From Streptomyces sp. CNQ085 (GTDB taxonomy: Bacteria; Actinomycetota; Actinomycetes; Streptomycetales; Streptomycetaceae), in contig NZ_JAJFAU010000010.1 of assembly GCF_022614595.1 (NCBI RefSeq), positions 1-58,120 of the forward strand: DNA of 58,120 bases, read 5' to 3'. The translations under genes and the position numbers were made by a program. Shown here one piece after another: positions 20,603-29,204 of this stretch. The stretch's first letter is position 1. Each line of letters begins with the position of its first letter. The notes under the pieces were generated by a model that saw only the letters and a list, made by a program, of their open reading frames with translations, searched no databases and had not been told where the DNA came from.

Positions 20603-21915
20603 AGGGGCGGGCAGGACGCACGATGAGGAGTTCACTGGCCGCCGCGGCGGCGCTGTGCGCGGTCGCGGCACCGCCGGGCGCCGCGGCGGCCGCACCGTCG
20701 GACGGGCCGGATGACCTGCCCGCCTATGAGACGGCTCCGGGTGCCCAGCGCGTCGAGGGCCAGGAGAGCAGCGCGCACGGCCCGGCCATCGAGCCGGGCT
20801 TCCACACCGACGACATCGGTCCGGGCGAGCGGAGGTACTACAGCGTCACGCTGGACGGCGAGTCCAACGTCTGGATCTCCGCGACCGCCCTGCCCGAGCC
20901 GGGCAGCCGGGTCAGGAGCATGGACGGCATCGAGGTCACCCTGGAGTCGGCGGACGGTGACAACTGCGGTGACGGGGACGCGAGCTTCGGCTCCGACGAC
21001 ACGGCCCGGCCGATCGCCGACCTCGCCGGACGCATGATCAGGGAGGACGGCTACTGCCAGGAGCCGGGCGTCTACCACTTCTCCGTGGAGCGGGAGAGCG
21101 ACGAGACCGCCGACTCCACCCGCTGGCCCCTGGAGATCTCCTTCATGCGGGAGCCGGGGGTGCGCAGGCCGGCCTCCGAAGGCACGTCCGGGGCCGCGCC
21201 CGACGCCGCGACGCCGAGCCCGCCCGCCGCGCCGAAGGGGGAGACCAGGCCCATCGAGGGCGGCACCGGCTTCAACGACGCGCCCGGCATGGGCGAGGGC
21301 AACTGGAGCGACCGGCTGCGGCCCGGCGAGACCCGCTTCTACAAGGTGCCGCTCGACTGGGGCCAGCGGCTCCACACCCGGGTGGAGTTCGGCACGGCCA
21401 GGGCCAGGAGTGGCGGTGCCTCGTACATCGGCGGCGCCTTCCGGGTGGACTTCTACAACACCGCCCGCGGGCGGATCGGCACCGGCGGGGTGGGCTACCG
21501 GCCCGACAAGCCCGCCGCGTACCGGCTGGACGGGCAGCGCGTCGCCTTCGCCAACCGCTTCGACGGCGGCACGGAGCTCGGCGGGACGCGCTTCGCCGGC
21601 TGGTACCACATCGCGGTGCACGCGAACGGGAAACTCGCCGAGTCCGTCGAGGGCACGGTGCCGGTGGTGCTGCGCACCACGGTCGTGGGTGAGCCGGAGG
21701 CCGGCCCCGAGTACGAGGGGAACGCCGGGGAGGCGGGTTTCGCGGTCACCGACGGCGACCGCGAGGCCGCGGCCGAGGGACTGAACCGGTCGGCCGCGGA
21801 GAGCGGCGACACCCTGCGGCTGCTGGGCTGGGCCGGGATCGGCGTCGGCACCGCGCTGATCCTGGGGCTCGGCCTGTGGACGTTCCTCGCCCGGCGGAGC
21901 GCGGCCCGGGCCTGA
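20596..21915 (+). CDS. secreted, C-terminally membrane-anchored protein of unknown function
   Basis: 439 residues. An N-terminal signal peptide (basic MVKGRAGRTMRSS, then LAAAAALCAVAAPPGAAAAA) and a C-terminal helix (LLGWAGIGVGTALILGLGLWTFLARRS) imply an extracellular body anchored in the membrane. Residues 65-185 and 225-390 look like two related beta-rich halves: each opens with a PGE-R-YY/FYKVPLD motif (GPGERRYYSVTLDGESNVWISA; RPGETRFYKVPLDWGQRLHTRV). A Pro/Ala-rich linker joins them. Cys in DNCGDGD and DGYCQEPG may pair. It is probably the partner of the decayed vWA gene just upstream. I do not recognise a named family. Confidence 0.8.
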   Translation: MVKGRAGRTMRSSLAAAAALCAVAAPPGAAAAAPSDGPDDLPAYETAPGAQRVEGQESSAHGPAIEPGFHTDDIGPGERRYYSVTLDGESNVWISATALPEPGSRVRSMDGIEVTLESADGDNCGDGDASFGSDDTARPIADLAGRMIREDGYCQEPGVYHFSVERESDETADSTRWPLEISFMREPGVRRPASEGTSGAAPDAATPSPPAAPKGETRPIEGGTGFNDAPGMGEGNWSDRLRPGETRFYKVPLDWGQRLHTRVEFGTARARSGGASYIGGAFRVDFYNTARGRIGTGGVGYRPDKPAAYRLDGQRVAFANRFDGGTELGGTRFAGWYHIAVHANGKLAESVEGTVPVVLRTTVVGEPEAGPEYEGNAGEAGFAVTDGDREAAAEGLNRSAAESGDTLRLLGWAGIGVGTALILGLGLWTFLARRSAARA

Positions 21916-21927
21916 GGCGCGGCCGGG

Positions 21928-23316
21928 TCAGGGCGCCAGGGTCAGAGCCCAGACGCCGACGGCGATGAGGGCCAGGGCCAGCACCAGGAGCGGGGCCGCC
22001 ACCTTCGGGGGCGGCCCCGGCCTGCGCGCCGCGGGGGCGGGCGGCCGGGCGGCGGTGTAGGGCCGTGTCGGAGGCGGCATACCGGCGGCGGGCGGCCCCG
22101 GGTACGTGTGCGGCCGAGGCCGCGGATACGGCTGGACGGGGGCGCCGGGAGACGCCTGCGTGCTCTCGTGCGCCACCGCCGGCGCGTGGGACTGCGCCTG
22201 TGCCCGGGCTCCGGGATGGGCCGGTGCCGGGAACGGCGGGGCCTGCGGCGGCTCCCGGACGTACGCCGGCACGGGCGGGGGGAGGTGGAAGCTCCCGGTC
22301 TCGGAGGCGGGGAACGCCGCGGGCGCCGAGGCGCCGGCGGTCTCCCGGCCCTTCCCGCCGTCCGGGCCCGGCTCCGGCTCCGGCTCCGGGCCCCCGGAGT
22401 CCTCCGGACTCTCCTGGGCCTTCGAACCCTCCCGGTCCCGCGGCCCGTCCGGTCCGAATCCAGGCGGCAGCGGGCCGATCTGGTCGAAGACCTCCACGGC
22501 CTCCCGCTCCGCCGCGGCGTCCGCCGGCAGCAGCTCCGCAGCGGACACCAGCGCCCTGCGTACGCCCGTCGCCGTACGGAAGCGGACCTCCGGATCGGGT
22601 TGCAACAGGGCGCCCAGCACCTGCCACAGCGGCTCGGGGATGTCCTGCGGCGCGGGCGGCATCCCGTGGACGTACGCCTCCACCAGCGCCTGGGAGTCGG
22701 GCTTCCGGCCGGTCAGCAGATACAGCGCCACCAGCCCGACCGCGTACAGGTCGGCGGGGAAGTCCGGCTCGGCGCCCATCAGCTGCTCGGGGGCGAAGTA
22801 GCCGGGCGTGCCGAGCACGTAGTCGGCCTCGGTCAGCCGTGGTTCGCCCTTGCGCATCGAGACGCCGAAGTCGGACAGCCGCAGATGGGGCCGGCCGGTG
22901 CCGGTGGCCTCCAGCAGGATGTTGGCGGGCTTGATGTCGCGGTGCACCACGTCCTCGGCGTGCACCGCGGAGAGCCCCGACAGCAGCTGGTCGAGCAGTG
23001 TGCACACATACGCCGGGGGCAGGGGGCCGTAGTCCCCGATGAGGTGTGCGAGCGATCCGCCGCGGACCAGTTCCATGGTGAACAGGACCTTGTCGTCGTC
23101 GGCGGCCCAGCTCGTCGGGGCCAGGACGTGGGGGTGGTCGATGCGCAGCGCCTGCTCGCGTACGAAGCGCAGCAGGGTGTGCGCGTCGCTCTGCCGGAGG
23201 ACCTTGGCGGCCACGTAGCGCCCGCGCCGGTGGTCCCAGGTGCGCCAGACCGCGCCCACGCCGCCGCGTCCGATCGGGTCGACCAGTTCGTAACGCCCCG
23301 CGAAGACCTCACCCAT
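21928..23316 (-). CDS. membrane-anchored eukaryotic-type Ser/Thr protein kinase
   Basis: 462 residues. Kinase domain at about 8-265: glycine loop IGRGGVGAVW, Lys in YVAAKVLR, catalytic HRDIKPANIL, LSDFGVS and GTPGYFAPEQ. A ~170-residue linker follows, first acidic (PEPEPEPGPDGGKG), then Pro-rich (PYPRPRPHTYPGPP). One C-terminal transmembrane helix (VAAPLLVLALALIAVGVWALTLAP) ends the protein with almost nothing outside the membrane, so unlike PknB it has no PASTA sensor. It lies 60 bases after the HTH gene and is probably co-transcribed with it. Confidence 0.92.
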   Translation of the reverse strand: MGEVFAGRYELVDPIGRGGVGAVWRTWDHRRGRYVAAKVLRQSDAHTLLRFVREQALRIDHPHVLAPTSWAADDDKVLFTMELVRGGSLAHLIGDYGPLPPAYVCTLLDQLLSGLSAVHAEDVVHRDIKPANILLEATGTGRPHLRLSDFGVSMRKGEPRLTEADYVLGTPGYFAPEQLMGAEPDFPADLYAVGLVALYLLTGRKPDSQALVEAYVHGMPPAPQDIPEPLWQVLGALLQPDPEVRFRTATGVRRALVSAAELLPADAAAEREAVEVFDQIGPLPPGFGPDGPRDREGSKAQESPEDSGGPEPEPEPGPDGGKGRETAGASAPAAFPASETGSFHLPPPVPAYVREPPQAPPFPAPAHPGARAQAQSHAPAVAHESTQASPGAPVQPYPRPRPHTYPGPPAAGMPPPTRPYTAARPPAPAARRPGPPPKVAAPLLVLALALIAVGVWALTLAP

Positions 23317-23376
23317 CGCGCTGTGCCCGCCTCGTCCCTCTGCCCGCCGGTCGCCTGCCCCGTCGTCGCCGTCGTC

Positions 23377-23928
23377 TCAGGCTTGGTGTGCCTCGTAGTG
23401 CCGGACCGCGTCGGCGGTCTTGCCCGCCCCGTACACCCGCAGGAACTCTGCCAGCTCCGGGTGGCTTCCGGCGAGGGAGTCGGAGGCATCGATGATGTCG
23501 GCGGCGTCCGCGACCGAGCGCAGCAGCGCCTGGATCTCGCGCACGACGCGCTTGACGGTCGTGGTCTGGCCGCCGGAGGGGGTGACATGGGTGGAGGAGG
23601 TCAGCACGTTGCCGCCCGCGGTACGGCGGATCTCGTCCATGCGCTGGGTGGCCTCGGCCGCGGTCACGGTGCCCTTGCTGACGTCAGCGGCCAGTTCCTG
23701 CAGCGCCTGTACCCGCTGGACGACGGCGGGGTTGCCGATCTTCGCCCGCTGGCCGCTCATCAGCTGGGAGAGCATGGGGGCGGACAGGCCGAGCACCGTG
23801 GCCAGCCGCGCCTGGTTGAGGCCGAGGTCGTCGATGAGCCGGCGGAAGAGGGTGCCCAGCGGTTCGCCGTACCACTGGCTCTGCAGTTCCCTCGCCCTGG
23901 CGGTCGCCTCCTGCTGTGCTGCGTCCAT
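23377..23928 (-). CDS. helix-turn-helix transcriptional regulator
   Basis: 183 residues. An XRE-like HTH lies at about 24-70 (LGTLFRRLIDDLGLNQARLATVLGLSAPMLSQLMSGQRAKIG). A helical C-terminal half follows (VVREIQALLRSVADAADIIDASDSLAG, then HPELAEFLRVYGAGKTADAVRHYEAHQ) that could dimerise. It is the first gene of a pair with the downstream Ser/Thr kinase, so it is a candidate kinase substrate or partner. TGGAGCGA direct repeats exactly 40 bases apart lie upstream (23961 and 24001). Confidence 0.85.
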   Translation of the reverse strand: MDAAQQEATARARELQSQWYGEPLGTLFRRLIDDLGLNQARLATVLGLSAPMLSQLMSGQRAKIGNPAVVQRVQALQELAADVSKGTVTAAEATQRMDEIRRTAGGNVLTSSTHVTPSGGQTTTVKRVVREIQALLRSVADAADIIDASDSLAGSHPELAEFLRVYGAGKTADAVRHYEAHQA

Positions 23929-23960
23929 CGCTCTCCCCTGTCTCCCCGTGTCCGCTTCGC

Positions 23961-24008
23961 TGGAGCGAACTTTCGGAGCATCCTACGGAGGCGGCGCGCT
24001 TGGAGCGA
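23961..24008. repeat. direct repeat TGGAGCGA upstream of the HTH gene
   Basis: TGGAGCGA at 23961-23968 and 24001-24008, start-to-start distance 40 bases (about four helical turns), between the HTH regulator start and tRNA-Ala. It could be an autoregulatory operator pair. Chance occurrence is not excluded. Confidence 0.35.
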
Positions 24009-24055
24009 TACCCGGTCGGAAGCAACCCCGGGCATTGGGTACTCTGTTCCCTGGC

Positions 24056-24128
24056 GGGGCTTTAGCTCAGTTGGTAGAGCGCTGTCTTTGCATGGCAGAT
24101 GTCAGGGGTTCGACTCCCCTAAGCTCCA
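24056..24128 (+). tRNA. tRNA-Ala (anticodon TGC)
   Basis: 73 bases. Acceptor GGGGCTT / AAGCTCC (one G-T pair) with discriminator A; D arm TAGCTCAGTTGGTAGAGC; anticodon stem CTGTC / GGCAG with loop TTTGCAT, anticodon TGC at 24089-24091; T arm GGGGTTCGACTCCCC. CCA is not encoded. A TACTCT -10-like element lies at 24040-24045. Confidence 0.97.
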
Positions 24129-24135
24129 CACCACG

Positions 24136-24180
24136 CAGGCCCGGTGCCGCGGAACCCAGGGTTCCGCGGCACCGGGCCTG
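24136..24180. terminator. very strong hairpin terminator after tRNA-Ala
   Basis: A perfect 20-bp stem (24136-24155 with 24161-24180; arms begin CAGGCCCGGTGCCGC) and a 5-base loop, 7 bases after the tRNA. It also faces the stop of the convergent DUF5324 gene and could terminate both. Confidence 0.8.
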
Positions 24181-24250
24181 TCGCGTGCCGTGCGGCTCGC
24201 GCGGCGGCGGACGGACCGCACGCCGGGAGGGAGGGCGACCGCCGGCGCCC

Positions 24251-24907
24251 TCAGCGCTCCTCGTCCGACGGTGCGGCCTCGGAGGAGGAGCCCTGGGTGT
24301 CGGTCCGGGCGGCGGTCGCTCCGGCCTTCGGCTCGGCGGATCCGGTCCCCTCCATGACGGCCGCGTCCTCGCCGACCTCGGTGGCGGCCGGGGGCTCGAC
24401 CAGCCAGTCGGGGCTGGACTGCTTCTCCCACCACTTCCAGACGGCCGCCGCGCCGCCGGCGACGACACCGGCCACCATCAGCCGCTTGAACGTCCGGGCC
24501 CTGCGTGCCCGGCGGGCGTTGCGCCGCGCGAGCTTGCGGATGTCCTGGGCGGTCAGCTCACCGCGCAGCGCGGCGACAGCCGCGGTGGAGCGGGCCACCG
24601 CCGCCTCCCGGACCGGGCCGGCAGCGGCGCAGGCGGCCTCGACGCGGGGGGCCACGTACTCGCCCGCCGTACGAGCGGCCTCGCGGGTGCGGTGGGCGGC
24701 CCGGGCGGCGGCCATGTCGACCGCGGGGGGCAGGGTCTCGCGGGCCTGCTCCAGCCGCGGCGCGACACGGGCGGCGTACTGTCCGCGCACCGTGGACCGG
24801 GCCTGTCCGGCCGCGAGGGCCACCTTCGGCGCCACCACTTCAGCGGCGTGCCGCACGGTCTCCCTCGTGTTGTCGGTCGCGCTGCGCACGCTGTCCATGC
24901 GGGTCAC
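24251..24907 (-). CDS. DUF5324 family protein
   Basis: 218 residues starting MTRMDSVRSATDNTRETV, the typical opening of this actinomycete family. The first ~120 residues form long amphipathic helices rich in Ala, Arg and Glu (repeated AARVAPRLEQARE-type units). Then a basic segment (KLARRNARRARRARTFKRL) and one transmembrane helix (LMVAGVVAGGAAAVWKWW) precede an acidic, Ser/Thr-rich tail. A cytoplasmic apolipoprotein-like helical domain attached to the membrane is a reasonable picture; function is unknown. Confidence 0.85.
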   Translation of the reverse strand: MTRMDSVRSATDNTRETVRHAAEVVAPKVALAAGQARSTVRGQYAARVAPRLEQARETLPPAVDMAAARAAHRTREAARTAGEYVAPRVEAACAAAGPVREAAVARSTAAVAALRGELTAQDIRKLARRNARRARRARTFKRLMVAGVVAGGAAAVWKWWEKQSSPDWLVEPPAATEVGEDAAVMEGTGSAEPKAGATAARTDTQGSSSEAAPSDEER

Positions 24908-25248
24908 GGGATCTCCTCCTCATCGGTGGCGTGTGTCTTCCGCCTTCCACCCATGCTGGAGATCATGCCTTCACAATGGTGTCGAGGCATGCCTCAACGG
25001 GCATACGGGCTATGCCGTATTCGCTCCTTTTCCGGCTTCTGTGTTCCTTCGCCGTCTTTTCGGTGTCACCCTCTGCGTCACCCCGGCGTCCTCTCGGTCC
25101 GGTCCCGCTCGCCGCCGTGCTCCCGCGGCTCCCCCGGCCGCGGGGGCACGGAAGCCCCGCGCCCCGTCCGGCGCACCCCGCAGGACGGCACCGGGGGTCC
25201 GGCTGTGCGAGGATCGGGGGGTCCGAAAGTGCAGACGGAAGGCAGACC
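24908..25248. promoter_or_regulatory. DUF5324-cyclophilin divergent intergenic region
   Basis: About 340 bases without a convincing gene. It is less GC-rich than its surroundings from 24955 to 25070. It holds a perfect 12-bp palindrome GAGGCATGCCTC (24984-24995) followed by an inverted repeat GGCATA / TATGCC (25000-25016). The position between divergent genes makes regulatory use plausible. A GGAAGG ribosome-binding site precedes the cyclophilin GTG. Confidence 0.45.
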
Positions 25249-25776
25249 GTGGCCGAGCAGCTCTACGCCACCCTGAAGACCAACCAGGGCGACATCACCA
25301 TCCGGCTCTTCCCGGACCATGCGCCGAAGACGGTCAGGAACTTCGTCGAACTCGCCGAGGGCAAGCGCGAGTGGACTCACCCGGCCACCGGGAAGAAGTC
25401 CACGGACCGGCTGTACGACGGCACGGTCTTCCACCGGGTGATCAGCGGCTTCATGATCCAGGGCGGAGACCCGCTGGGCAACGGCACCGGTGGCCCGGGC
25501 TACGAGTTCGGCGACGAGTTCCACCCCGACCTGGCCTTCAACAAGCCGTACCTGCTGGCGATGGCCAACGCCGGCCCGGGCACCAACGGGTCGCAGTTCT
25601 TCGTCACCGTCTCCCCGACGGCCTGGCTGACCGGCAAGCACACCATCTTCGGCGAGGTCGCCGACGAGGCGGGGCAGCGGGTCGTGGACGCCATCGCGAG
25701 CACCCAGACCAACCAGCGCACCGACCGTCCGCTGCAGGACGTGGTGATCGAGTCGGTGGTCGTCGAGAAGCGCTGA
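25249..25776 (+). CDS. peptidyl-prolyl cis-trans isomerase (cyclophilin type)
   Basis: 175 residues from the GTG at 25249, with GGAAGG about 6 bases upstream. No signal peptide, so cytoplasmic. Cyclophilin hallmarks: GDITIRLFPDHAPKTVRNFVELA, FHRVISGFMIQGGDP (catalytic Arg in FHRV), MANAGPGTNGSQFFVT, and a histidine in KHTIFGEV. The long open frame upstream of the GTG is compositionally unlike cyclophilin and is not used. It catalyses proline isomerisation in protein folding. Confidence 0.95.
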   Translation: MAEQLYATLKTNQGDITIRLFPDHAPKTVRNFVELAEGKREWTHPATGKKSTDRLYDGTVFHRVISGFMIQGGDPLGNGTGGPGYEFGDEFHPDLAFNKPYLLAMANAGPGTNGSQFFVTVSPTAWLTGKHTIFGEVADEAGQRVVDAIASTQTNQRTDRPLQDVVIESVVVEKR

Positions 25777-25925
25777 CGAGCGCTGACAGGCACCGGGGGA
25801 CGCCGCCCGACGGGAACCCGCCGCCTTCTCCGTCCGTAGGACGGAGGGGCGGTGTTCTCCGTCCCCGTGGGTATGCCACGACCGTGGGCGGGGGCGTGTC
25901 GTGTCCGTCGTGAGGGGGCGTTGAG

Positions 25926-26822
25926 GTGGCCATGGAGGACCAGCAGGACGGGGCGCGGCCCGCGATGCCGCGCTGCTACCGGCACCCGGACCGGGAGACC
26001 GGCATCTCCTGTGCCCGCTGTGACCGGCCGATCTGCCCCGAGTGCATGATCCCGGCCTCGGTCGGCTACCAGTGCCCCGAGTGCGTGCGCGGCGGCTCCG
26101 GCGGGGAACGCTCCGCGGGCGACGCCCGGCCGCGCACCCTGGCGGGCGGCACCGTCGCGGCCGACCAGCGCCTGGTCACCAAGGTGCTGGTGGGGATCAA
26201 CGTGGCGGTGTTCTTCGCGGTCCTCGCGGCCGACGACCGTTCGCTGCTCGGCGCGCTGACGATGCTGGGGTACGCCTACGATCCGGCGGCGGCCGACTGG
26301 GCCGGAGTCGCGGACGGCGAGTGGTACCGCATGCTGACCTCCGCCTTCCTGCACCAGGAGATCTGGCACATCGGCTTCAACATGCTGGCGCTGTGGTGGC
26401 TCGGCCCGCAGCTGGAGGCTGCGCTGGGCCGCTGGCGGTTCCTGGGACTGTATCTGCTGTCCGCGCTGGGCGGCAGCGCGCTGACGTATCTGCTCGCCGC
26501 GCAGAACCAGGAGTCGCTGGGCGCCTCGGGCGCGATCTACGGGCTGTTCGGTGCCACCGCCGTGCTGATGCGGCGGATGCGGTACGACATGCGTCCCATC
26601 CTGGTGCTGCTGGCGATCAACCTGTTCATCACCTTCAGGTTCTCGGGCATCGCCTGGGAGGCCCACATCGGCGGCCTGGTGGTGGGCGCGGCGATCGCCT
26701 ACGCGATGGTGCACGCCCCGCGTGCCCGGCGCGCGCCGGTGCAGTACGCGGCCATGGCCGCGGTGCTGCTGGTGATCGCGGTCGTCTGCGTAGTCCGTAC
26801 GGTGGAGCTGCTCGGCCGCTGA
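25926..26822 (+). CDS. rhomboid family intramembrane serine protease
   Basis: 298 residues (GTG 25926; ATG 25932 is an alternative). The N-terminus is a small zinc-binding domain: CYRHPDRETGISCARCDRPICPECM and VGYQCPECV. Then come about seven hydrophobic segments. Rhomboid motifs: HIGFNMLALWWLGPQLE (H-x-x-x-N), catalytic serine in GASGAIYGLFG, and catalytic histidine in AHIGGLVVGA. It cleaves transmembrane substrates within the membrane; the substrate is unknown. The DnaA-box trio begins 42 bases after its stop. Confidence 0.94.
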   Translation: MAMEDQQDGARPAMPRCYRHPDRETGISCARCDRPICPECMIPASVGYQCPECVRGGSGGERSAGDARPRTLAGGTVAADQRLVTKVLVGINVAVFFAVLAADDRSLLGALTMLGYAYDPAAADWAGVADGEWYRMLTSAFLHQEIWHIGFNMLALWWLGPQLEAALGRWRFLGLYLLSALGGSALTYLLAAQNQESLGASGAIYGLFGATAVLMRRMRYDMRPILVLLAINLFITFRFSGIAWEAHIGGLVVGAAIAYAMVHAPRARRAPVQYAAMAAVLLVIAVVCVVRTVELLGR

Positions 26823-26864
26823 CCGGCTGCCGCCGAGCGCTGCACGCGGAGCTGTGGCCAGAGG

Positions 26865-27075
26865 TTATCCACAGCAGGTGACCGATCTTGTGCATGGTGT
26901 GGGAAGCCGCGGGTACAGACACCCGGGCGCCTGTGCACATGCGTGTTTCCCCAGGGAGACGGGGGCTGATCCCATGTACCTACCGGGGGTCACCAGTCAT
27001 AACAACAGACAGGCTGGAAAAGTTATCCACAGATCTTCTGAAGTTTTCCCAGGGCTGTGGAAGACCTGTGGATAA
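26865..27075. promoter_or_regulatory. cluster of three perfect TTATCCACA DnaA boxes
   Basis: TTATCCACA at 26865-26873 and 27023-27031, and its reverse TGTGGATAA at 27067-27075, all perfect matches to the strict DnaA consensus, in the gap between the rhomboid gene and the convergent crgA gene. The last two are 35 bases apart in opposite orientation. oriC itself has only one perfect box of the related TTGTCCACA form. In S. coelicolor, DnaA-box clusters outside oriC are known to bind DnaA tightly and limit initiation; this may be such a site. Confidence 0.8.
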
Positions 27076-27114
27076 CGCTGCCGCGGGGCGTACTCGCCCT
27101 GGTTGTGACAGTGG

Positions 27115-27372
27115 CTACTTCCACTGCGTGGAGACGACGAACCCCGCCGCGATGAAGCCGAAGCCCACCACGATGTTCCAGTTGCCGATCGACTGGACCG
27201 GCAGATCGCCCGTCGTCACATAGAAGACGACGATCCATGCGAGTCCGATCAGGAACAGCGCCAGCATCAGCGGTGCGACCCAGCTGCGCCCCGAGGTGAG
27301 GCTGATGTTCGCGGCCTTCTTCGCCGGCGGCGGCGTGAACTCGTCCTTCTTGCGGATCCGTGACTTCGGCAC
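27115..27372 (-). CDS. crgA: cell division protein CrgA
   Basis: 85 residues from the GTG at 27372, preceded by AGGAGAG 8 bases upstream. It opens [16 protein letters not shown] with two transmembrane helices ([39 protein letters not shown]) and ends STQWK, the full CrgA pattern. CrgA is an inner-membrane actinomycete protein that restrains FtsZ-dependent septation during aerial growth. The frame is open upstream to 28098 but that part is the antisense of the DUF881 gene. Confidence 0.95.
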   Translation of the reverse strand: MPKSRIRKKDEFTPPPAKKAANISLTSGRSWVAPLMLALFLIGLAWIVVFYVTTGDLPVQSIGNWNIVVGFGFIAAGFVVSTQWK

Positions 27373-27538
27373 GAGGGACTCTCCTGTCGATGCGCTGCGT
27401 GACCGCGCGGGCCTGTTCGTGATGGCCCTTCCCCGGCGGCCGGAGTCCGGTCCGGGATCCGGAGGGAGGCCGGGGAGGGGACGATTCCTGGTTCCGCTAG
27501 CGTAGTACCTCCGCGCGCTGGAGGGAGACAAGGGTAAG

Positions 27539-28291
27539 GTGACCAATTCCCGCTTCCGGCCCGTCCGGCTCGCCACGGCGGGCGTCTTCGCCCTCGCCGG
27601 CTTCCTCTTCTGGATCAGCTTCAACACCGCCCAGGGCATCGACCTGCGCACCGATGACTCGATGCTGCGGCTGTCCGACCTCATCGAGGACCGCAGCGAC
27701 GACATCGGGGCGCTGCACGAGTCCGTGGGATCCCTGCGCCGGGAGGTGGACGCCCTCGCCCGGCGCGACAGCGGCGGAACGGAGGCCGAGAAACGCGCGT
27801 TCGAGGAACTGGAGCGGGCCGCGGGGATGGAGAAGCTCTCCGGCTCCGGTCTCACCGTCACCCTCGACGACGCCCCGCCCGACGCCACCGCCCGCACGCC
27901 CGGCCTCCCCGACCCCCAGCCCAACGACCTCGTCGTCCACCAGCAGGACCTCCAGGCCGTGGTCAACGCGCTGTGGGCGGGCGGGGCCGAGGGCATGAAG
28001 GTCATGGACCAGCGACTGGTCTCCACCAGCGCGGTGCGCTGTGTGGGCAACACCCTGATCCTCCAGGGGCGCCTGTACTCCCCGCCGTACACCGTCACCG
28101 CCGTCGGCGACCCCGACCGGATGCGCGAGGCGCTGGAGGACGCACCCGCCGTCCGCGGCTACCGCGAGTACGTCGACGCCTACGGCCTGGGCTGGTCGGT
28201 CGACGAGCACGACGCGGTGACCCTCCCCGGCTACTCGGGCACGGTCGACCTGACCCGGAGCGCACCGGTGGACGAGGCGGCCGACGGCTGA
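27539..28291 (+). CDS. DUF881 family protein
   Basis: 250 residues from a GTG. One N-terminal membrane anchor ([23 protein letters not shown]) is followed by a coiled-coil stretch ([22 protein letters not shown]) and the DUF881 domain ([66 protein letters not shown]). DUF881 proteins occur next to crgA in actinomycetes and resemble Firmicutes YlxW/YlxX cell-division neighbours. It is divergent from crgA. Exact role is unknown; an extracytoplasmic division-associated protein is likely. Confidence 0.9.
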   Translation: MTNSRFRPVRLATAGVFALAGFLFWISFNTAQGIDLRTDDSMLRLSDLIEDRSDDIGALHESVGSLRREVDALARRDSGGTEAEKRAFEELERAAGMEKLSGSGLTVTLDDAPPDATARTPGLPDPQPNDLVVHQQDLQAVVNALWAGGAEGMKVMDQRLVSTSAVRCVGNTLILQGRLYSPPYTVTAVGDPDRMREALEDAPAVRGYREYVDAYGLGWSVDEHDAVTLPGYSGTVDLTRSAPVDEAADG

Positions 28292-28392
28292 AGCCGGGGT
28301 GGGCTGCGACGCATTGCGGGGCTTGAGCCCCCCGGCGCGCCCGCGTACCCGTACCCTGGTTGCGCGAGTAACAGAAGGGACGGCTACACGGC

Positions 28393-28578
28393 ATGTACGG
28401 CTGGATCTGGCGGCATCTGCCGGGCAACACGCTCGTACGGGGGCTGCTCTCGTTCGCGCTGGCCCTGGCGGCCGTCTACGTGCTCTTCCAGCACGTCTTC
28501 CCCTGGGCGGAGCCGCTGCTCCCGTTCAGCGACGTGACGGTCGACGAGGGCCGGGCCGGAACGGGGCGGGAACGATGA
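28393..28578 (+). CDS. small membrane protein, coupled to pabA/trpG
   Basis: 61 residues: MYGWIWRHLPGNTLVRGLLSF, a hydrophobic helix (LALAAVYVLFQHVFPWAEPLL), then an acidic tail (FSDVTVDEGRAGTG). The stop overlaps the ATG of the amidotransferase gene (ATGA), so the two are translationally coupled. I do not recognise a named family. Confidence 0.75.
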   Translation: MYGWIWRHLPGNTLVRGLLSFALALAAVYVLFQHVFPWAEPLLPFSDVTVDEGRAGTGRER

Positions 28579-29204
28579 GCGCGCGCGTCCTGGTCGTCGA
28601 CAACTACGACAGCTTCGTCTTCAACCTCGTCCAGTACCTCCACCAGCTCGGCGCCGAGTGCGAGGTGCTCCGCAACGACGAGGTCCGCCCCGAGCACGCC
28701 GGGGACTCCTTCGACGGGGTACTGCTCTCCCCCGGGCCGGGCACGCCCGAGGAGGCCGGCGTCTGCGTCGAGATGGTCCGGCACTGCGCCGCGACCGGTG
28801 TGCCGGTCTTCGGCGTCTGCCTGGGCATGCAGTCCATGGCTGTGGCGTACGGCGGCGTGGTGGACCGGGCGCCGGAACTGCTGCACGGCAAGACATCGCC
28901 GGTCAGCCATGGCGACGGTGGCGTCTTCGCCGGACTCCCCTCCCCCTTCACCGCCACCCGCTACCATTCACTCGCCGTCGAGCCCGCCACCGTCCCGGCG
29001 GAGCTGGAGGTCACCGCGTGGACGGAGACGGGCGTGGTCATGGGGCTGCGTCACCGCGAACTGCCGGTGGAGGGCGTGCAGTTCCATCCCGAGTCGGTGC
29101 TCACGGAGTGGGGCCACCGGATGCTCGCCAACTGGCTCGCGGAGTGCGGTGACACCGGCGCCGTGGAGCGCTCGCGGGGCTTGGCCCCCGTGGTCGGGGC
29201 GTGA
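28575..29204 (+). CDS. pabA: class I glutamine amidotransferase, aminodeoxychorismate/anthranilate synthase component II
   Basis: 209 residues. It releases ammonia from glutamine for chorismate amination. Motifs: VDNYDSFVFNLVQYL, LSPGPGTPEEAG, catalytic Cys in VFGVCLGMQSM, and the His/Glu pair in GVQFHPESVLTEWGH. PabA and TrpG cannot be separated from sequence alone, and no synthase component I lies in the window. It overlaps the membrane-protein gene (ATGA) and the sortase gene (GTGA). Confidence 0.9.
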   Translation: MSARVLVVDNYDSFVFNLVQYLHQLGAECEVLRNDEVRPEHAGDSFDGVLLSPGPGTPEEAGVCVEMVRHCAATGVPVFGVCLGMQSMAVAYGGVVDRAPELLHGKTSPVSHGDGGVFAGLPSPFTATRYHSLAVEPATVPAELEVTAWTETGVVMGLRHRELPVEGVQFHPESVLTEWGHRMLANWLAECGDTGAVERSRGLAPVVGA

